A stretch of 8,791 nt of DNA, taken from contig DASQWB010000173.1 of the NCBI GenBank assembly GCA_035640455.1, positions 1 to 8,791 of the forward strand. The letters run 5' to 3'. Positions within the stretch are counted from its first letter, which is position 1; each line of letters starts with the position of its first letter. This DNA is from AC-50 sp035640455. GTDB lineage: Bacteria; Actinomycetota; Thermoleophilia; Gaiellales; Gaiellaceae. The notes under the pieces are model-generated. The model was not told where the DNA came from, did no database searches, and saw nothing but the letters and a program-made list of their open reading frames with translations. Of the stretch, positions 5,642 to 8,791 are shown piece after piece. The position numbers and the translations under genes were made by a program.

Positions 5642-5958
5642 GTGCAGACCGTCACGCCCTACCTGCTCTACGAGGACGCCGGCGCGGCGCTCGACTGGCT
5701 CGCGAAGGCGTTCGGCTTCCGCGAGAAGGAGCGCGTCGAGGGCCGGGCGGAGCGGTCGCGCACGCCGAGATGGACGTCGGCGACGGCTCGAGCGTCTTCC
5801 TCGGCGCTCCCGGCGGCGACTACCGCAGCCTGAAGCAGGTCGGCCGCACCTCGCTCGTGTGCGTGTACGTCGAGGACGTCGACGCGCACCACGCTCGCGC
5901 CGCGGCAGCGGGCGCGGAGATCGCCGAGGCTCCGAGCGACCAGCCGTACGGCGCTTGA
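5642..5958 (+). pseudogene. VOC/glyoxalase-family gene, frameshifted and truncated
   Basis: The frame opening at GTG 5642 reads VQTVTPYLLYEDAGAALDWL, then AKAFGFREKERVEG, a typical start of a VOC (glyoxalase/bleomycin-resistance fold) protein. After about residue 34 it loses family likeness and ends in a run of Ser/Ala. The frame one base away continues with GAVAHAEMDVGDGSSVFLG, then VCVYVEDVDAHHARAAAAG and PSDQPYGA before TGA (5956-5958). Adding one C in the GC-run near 5740-5746 would give EGPGGAVAHAEM and join the halves. Even then the protein would be about 105 residues and stop at QPYGA, lacking the usual final strands (a DPEGHRW-type end). It therefore appears both frameshifted and C-terminally truncated, 8 bases before the yceH-like gene. 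Confidence 0.78.
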
Positions 5959-5966
5959 ATAGGGGC

Positions 5967-6524
5967 GTGGCAGCCGACGCCGTCGAGATCCGCGTCCTCG
6001 GCAGCCTGATCGAGAAGCAGCGGACGACGCCCGATATCTACCCGCTCTCGCTGAACGCGCTGCGGCTCGCTTGCAACCAGACCTCGAACCGCGACCCGGT
6101 CGTCGAGTACGACGAGCCGACGATCCGGGCGGCGCTCGAGCGACTCTCCCGGAAGGGCTGGGTGCGGCTCGCGAGCGGTCCCGGAAGCCGGGCGGTCAAG
6201 TACCGGCACCTCCTCGACGAGGCGTTCGACCTCCCGGATCCCGAGCTCGCGCTCCTGACGACGCTGATGCTCCGCGGGCCGCAGACGCTCGGCGAGCTGA
6301 AGCAGCGCAGCGAGCGCTTGTACCGGTTCGGCTCGCTCGAGGACGTGGAGCGGACGCTCCGTGCCCTGATCGACCGCGAGCTCGTGCACGAGTTCCCGCG
6401 CCGGCGCTTCGGCCATCTCCTCGGAGACGAGGCCGACGAGAGCGCTCCGGACCTCGAGGAGCGGGTGCGCCGGCTCGAGGAGCAGGTGTCCGAGCTGCGC
6501 GAGCTGCTGGACGCCGGCGGCTAG
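5967..6524 (+). CDS. YceH-like DUF480 winged-helix protein
   Basis: This 185-residue protein matches the DUF480/YceH family. The signature EKQRTTPDIYPLSLNALRLA followed by CNQTSNRDPV is at 16-45. Two winged-helix-like domains (about 5-80 and 85-155) follow, and a heptad-like coiled coil DLEERVRRLEEQVSELRELL ends the protein (162-181). E. coli YceH has 215 residues, so this is a somewhat short member. The function of the family is not established, and the fold suggests nucleic-acid binding or regulation. GTG at 5967 gives the family-like N-terminus. AGGGG is only one base from it, too close for a Shine-Dalgarno, while TTGAAT lies six bases upstream. It converges with the LURP-one-like gene and the two share one CTAG as stop codons. 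Confidence 0.9.
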   Translation: MAADAVEIRVLGSLIEKQRTTPDIYPLSLNALRLACNQTSNRDPVVEYDEPTIRAALERLSRKGWVRLASGPGSRAVKYRHLLDEAFDLPDPELALLTTLMLRGPQTLGELKQRSERLYRFGSLEDVERTLRALIDRELVHEFPRRRFGHLLGDEADESAPDLEERVRRLEEQVSELRELLDAGG

Positions 6525-7162
6525 CGGTCCTGCAACGCGTCGAGCGCGACGGCGAACGCGAGGATCAGACGCCGATCGACGCCCTTGGCGCCGTCGCCGA
6601 GCTCGAGGACGTAGCGGTCGCGGAGCTTTCCGAGCACGCGCTTGTACGTTCCGATCTGCTCGCCGTTCCGCTTCAGGACGAAGTTGAACGGGAGCCACGT
6701 CAGGAGCGAGAGCCAATCCGGGCCGAAGTCGGCGAAGCGGCGAATGAGCGCGACGATCCAGCTCGACTCGTGGGCCTCGAGCAGCTCGTTCCCGTCCGAG
6801 TCGCGCACGCGCCAGTGGCTGCGCAGGAGCGACAGGCCGAAGACCTTCTCGAGGAGGCCGATCGGCTGGTCGAGCTCGTCCAACACCTCGTGCCGGCCGC
6901 GGAACTCGAACACCGTCTTCGACTTGATCATGAAGAGGTGGCGGCCGTCGTCCGGCGAGAGCCGAAAGCGGATGTCCTCCTTGATCTTCAGCTTCTTCTG
7001 CCTGACGTAGAGGAGCGGCTCCCCCTCCTCGGTGGAGCCTTCCGCCGGGATGCTGATCCGGTACTCGTTCGCGATCGGCTTGAAGACCTGCTGGATCAGG
7101 AAGCGATCGGAACTCTCGAGGGCAGCGAGGACGCTCTGCGGATCGTGCGCCGTGACGGTCAT
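6521..7162 (-). CDS. LURP-one-related / phospholipid scramblase-like protein
   Basis: This 213-residue protein resembles the LURP-one-related family of the Tubby-like superfamily. The early segment SSDRFLIQQVFKPIANEYRI (17-36) is typical, followed by alternating beta strands such as EPLLYVRQKKLKIKED, HLFMIKSKTVFEFRG, HWRVRDSDGN and FVLKRNGEQIGTYKRV, and a final hydrophobic helix (RRLILAFAVALDAL, 197-210) like the central helix of the Tubby barrel. There is no signal peptide. Bacterial members have no established function. Eukaryotic relatives bind membranes or phospholipids. The ATG at 7162 lies 12 bases after the sufD stop, so it is probably transcribed with sufB-VOC-sufD. It lacks a clear Shine-Dalgarno, though CAAGAT stands six bases upstream. 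Confidence 0.85.
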   Translation of the reverse strand: MTVTAHDPQSVLAALESSDRFLIQQVFKPIANEYRISIPAEGSTEEGEPLLYVRQKKLKIKEDIRFRLSPDDGRHLFMIKSKTVFEFRGRHEVLDELDQPIGLLEKVFGLSLLRSHWRVRDSDGNELLEAHESSWIVALIRRFADFGPDWLSLLTWLPFNFVLKRNGEQIGTYKRVLGKLRDRYVLELGDGAKGVDRRLILAFAVALDALQDR

Positions 7163-7174
7163 GCGCGCATCTTG

Positions 7175-8323
7175 TCAGCCCTGCGGGATCCGTGCCTCGA
7201 GCGCGGCCGCCAGCGCCTCGCGCACCGGCTCCAGCTCGACCCGGTCGAGCACTTCCTGGAAGAAGGCGCGCACGATGAGGCGCTCCGCGTCGGGCCGCGT
7301 TAGGCCGCGGGCCATGGCGTAGAAGAGCTCGTCCCGATTCACCGGGCTCACCGTCGCGCCGTGTGTGCAGCGGACGTCGTTGGCGAGGATCTCGAGGCCC
7401 GGAATCGAGTCGGCGTGCGCCTTCGGCGACAGGAGCAGGTTGCGGTTCTCCTGGTAGGCGTTCGTCTTCTGCGCGTCCTTCTCGACGCGGATCATCCCGC
7501 GCCAGACCGAGGTCGCCTCGTCGCGCAGCGCGCCTTTGAACGCGAAGTCGGAGGTGGTCGAGGGCGCCGCGTGCTCCTGGAAGGTGTCGTAGTCGAGGTG
7601 CTGCGTCCCGTCGGCGAAGTACGCGCCGGTCACGCGCGAGGTCGCGCCCTGGCCGACGAGGTCGTTCTGGATCCGCGTCTTGCCCTTCTTCGAGCCGAAG
7701 CCACCGGCGACCCAGTCGAGCTCGGCGTCGCGCTCGACGCGCGCGTGATGTGAGGCGAAGTGCCACGTCTCGCGCGAGAGGTTCTGCATCGACACGTACT
7801 CGAGCTTCGCGCCATGCTCGACGAAGAGCTCGACGACGGCGTTCGAGTACGCCTCGCCGTCGGAGGCGGCCGCGTACTCCTCGACGAGCGAGAAGCGCGA
7901 GCCCTCGTCGGCGATCACGAGCAGCCGCCAGAACGGCGCGTAGATCCGCACATAGAGCGGCTTCTCGAGCTCGAGGCCCTTCGGGACGTGGACGAGCAGG
8001 CCGTGCTCCCACAGGGCCGCGTTGTGGGCGGCGAACTTCTCGTCGGCGCCGATCAGCTGCCCGAGCCGCTCGTGGCTCTCGTCGAGCCGCTCGAAGACGA
8101 CGCCGTCGGGCGCGCGACCGATCTCGATCCCGTCCGCCGTGACAGTGGCCAGGCCCGACACGTCGAGCTCCAGCATCGTCCGGGGGACTGTCCCCGAGAC
8201 ATGGCCGTTCGCGGCGAAGGCGTCTGGGTCGAAGCCGCGCAGGTCGGTGAAGCGCCACGACTCGTCCGAGGTCGTCGGCATCGGGAGCGCGCGATACCTC
8301 TCGAGGAGCTCTGCTCTAGCCAC
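7175..8323 (-). CDS. sufD: Fe-S cluster assembly protein SufD
   Basis: This 382-residue protein is SufD, the SufB paralogue that pairs with SufB and the SufC ATPase to form the SufBCD scaffold. The N-terminal WRFTDLRGFD is typical. The central right-handed beta-helix region includes HGLLVHVPKGLELEKPLYV, VEHGAKLEYVSMQNLSRETW and TGAYFADGTQHLDYDTFQEH, and the C-terminal core GLEILANDVRCTHGATVSPV carries the C319-x-H321 pair matching the conserved Cys/His of SufD. The end RGLTRPDAERLIVRAFFQEVLDRV is family-like. The GTG at 8323 overlaps the VOC gene by 8 bases and has GGAGG ten bases upstream (8334-8338). SufB precedes it with one VOC gene between, and sufC is not adjacent downstream. Confidence 0.95.
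   Translation of the reverse strand: MARAELLERYRALPMPTTSDESWRFTDLRGFDPDAFAANGHVSGTVPRTMLELDVSGLATVTADGIEIGRAPDGVVFERLDESHERLGQLIGADEKFAAHNAALWEHGLLVHVPKGLELEKPLYVRIYAPFWRLLVIADEGSRFSLVEEYAAASDGEAYSNAVVELFVEHGAKLEYVSMQNLSRETWHFASHHARVERDAELDWVAGGFGSKKGKTRIQNDLVGQGATSRVTGAYFADGTQHLDYDTFQEHAAPSTTSDFAFKGALRDEATSVWRGMIRVEKDAQKTNAYQENRNLLLSPKAHADSIPGLEILANDVRCTHGATVSPVNRDELFYAMARGLTRPDAERLIVRAFFQEVLDRVELEPVREALAAALEARIPQG
8183..8195. repeat. 13-base palindrome inside sufD
   Basis: GGGGAC-T-GTCCCC is a perfect 6-bp inverted repeat around one base, in the 5' part of sufD. It encodes SGTVP within NGHVSGTVPRTM, between the conserved N-terminal WRFTDLRGFD segment and the beta-helix core. The sequence resembles short dispersed palindromes seen in many copies in some bacterial genomes. 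Only one copy is visible here. Confidence 0.45.
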
Positions 8324-8672
8324 GCGGCGCGTACCTCCGGTGGAGGATGACCGTGTTCCCGTCCGGATCCTTGACGAAGCCCATGTGGCAGACGCCCGTA
8401 TCGTCGACGCCGATGACCTCGGCACCGGCCGCTCGTACCTCCTCGACCGCGCGCGTGACGTCTTCCACGCGGAGGGCGAACCCGCCGACACTGGGGACGA
8501 ACTCCTCGCCGTCCGCTTCAGGGTTCCAGAAGGCGAGCGTGACGTTCGGCGTCTCGACCTCCTCGGCGTTGTGCTCACTCGCAGGCAGCCCGAGCACGTC
8601 GCGATAGAAGGCGATCGCCCTGCTCACGTCACGCGTCGGGATCGTGATGAAGTCGACCTGCTCGACTTCCAC
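8316..8672 (-). CDS. VOC-family (glyoxalase/bleomycin-resistance fold) protein
   Basis: This 118-residue single-domain VOC protein has the pattern VDFITIPTRDVSRAIAFYRDVLGLP (6-30) and a C-terminal segment GVCHMGFVKDPDGNTVIL, then HRRYAPRG (93-118), both typical of the superfamily. The usual metal positions look altered: F8 stands where many members have the first His, F65 starts the second beta module, and no clear C-terminal Glu ligand is seen, so classical glyoxalase I activity is unlikely. The GTG at 8672 shares its last base position with the sufB stop, and GGAGGG lies 12 bases upstream. The gene sits between sufB and sufD, and its end overlaps sufD by 8 bases, so it is expressed with them. 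A link to Fe-S assembly is only a contextual guess. Confidence 0.87.
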   Translation of the reverse strand: MEVEQVDFITIPTRDVSRAIAFYRDVLGLPASEHNAEEVETPNVTLAFWNPEADGEEFVPSVGGFALRVEDVTRAVEEVRAAGAEVIGVDDTGVCHMGFVKDPDGNTVILHRRYAPRG

Positions 8673-8791
8673 TAACCGACCGAGCCCTCCATCTGGAGCT
8701 GGATCAGCCGGTTCATCTCGACCGCGTACTCGAGCGGGAGCTCCTTCGTGATCGGCTCGACGAAGCCGGACACGACCATCGCGGACGCCTC
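8672..8791 (-). CDS. sufB: Fe-S cluster assembly protein SufB, C-terminal end (partial)
   Basis: The last 39 residues and TAG stop of SufB are present, and the gene continues beyond the right edge. The segment SAMVVSGFVEPITKELPLEY, then AVEMNRLIQLQMEGSVG, matches the SufB C-terminus; E. coli SufB also ends in a ELPLEFAVE... HSVG pattern, which separates it from SufD. SufB is the main scaffold subunit on which SufBCD builds the cluster. The stop overlaps the next gene's GTG by one base. Confidence 0.93.
   Translation of the reverse strand, partial: EASAMVVSGFVEPITKELPLEYAVEMNRLIQLQMEGSVG

Noticed and set aside
4540..5958. 472-codon plus-strand frame spanning the secreted, methyltransferase and VOC regions
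   Set aside because: Only its last part, from about 5740, has protein-family likeness (second half of the broken VOC gene). The rest is shadow sequence.
5820..8258. 812-codon minus-strand open frame and a 410-codon plus-strand frame (6071-7303)
   Set aside because: Both run across real genes (sufD, LURP-one-like, yceH-like) in other frames and give Arg/Ala-rich sequence without motifs. Only the real genes show conserved family residues.

Overview
This is a GC-rich, tightly packed bacterial chromosome segment with many GTG/TTG starts, overlapping genes and almost no free intergenic DNA. Codon usage, the SUF-type Fe-S assembly genes with a Rieske-type ferredoxin, a CGNR zinc-finger protein and the style of the conserved proteins suggest a high-GC actinobacterium, possibly the soil lineage Thermoleophilia/Gaiellales. 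That placement is inference, not proven by a marker gene. No mobile element, CRISPR array, tRNA or rRNA is visible.

Reading on the minus strand from the right edge, the window enters the 3' end of sufB. A VOC-family protein follows, then sufD, then a LURP-one/scramblase-like protein. A mixed-orientation block comes next: yceH-like DUF480 protein (+), a broken VOC gene (+), a SAM methyltransferase (-), a small secreted protein of unknown function (+), a CGNR zinc-finger protein (-) and a frameshifted TolB/PD40-type beta-propeller remnant (-). The minus-strand run then resumes with five mutually overlapping genes: sufS, sufU, a Rieske [2Fe-2S] ferredoxin, tag (3-methyladenine DNA glycosylase I) and a class I O-methyltransferase. 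The left 130 bases hold an unusually long Shine-Dalgarno sequence and a 13-codon leader-like ORF pointing out of the window.

The core theme is Fe-S cluster biogenesis. SufB and SufD are parts of the SufBCD scaffold, SufS is the cysteine desulfurase, SufU is its sulfur-accepting partner, and the Rieske ferredoxin is a frequent actinobacterial suf neighbour. The suf genes are split into two transcription units about 3.9 kb apart. sufC and a sufR-type regulator are not in the window and may lie beyond the right edge.

I did not find a convincing new defence or biosynthetic system. The points most worth checking are a SufU without the insertion usual in its family, a nested inverted repeat centred just upstream of the CGNR start codon, recurring -10-like hexamers exactly six bases before start codons that lack a good Shine-Dalgarno, two convergent gene pairs that each share one CTAG as both stop codons, a 13-base palindrome inside sufD, and the leader-like element at the left edge.
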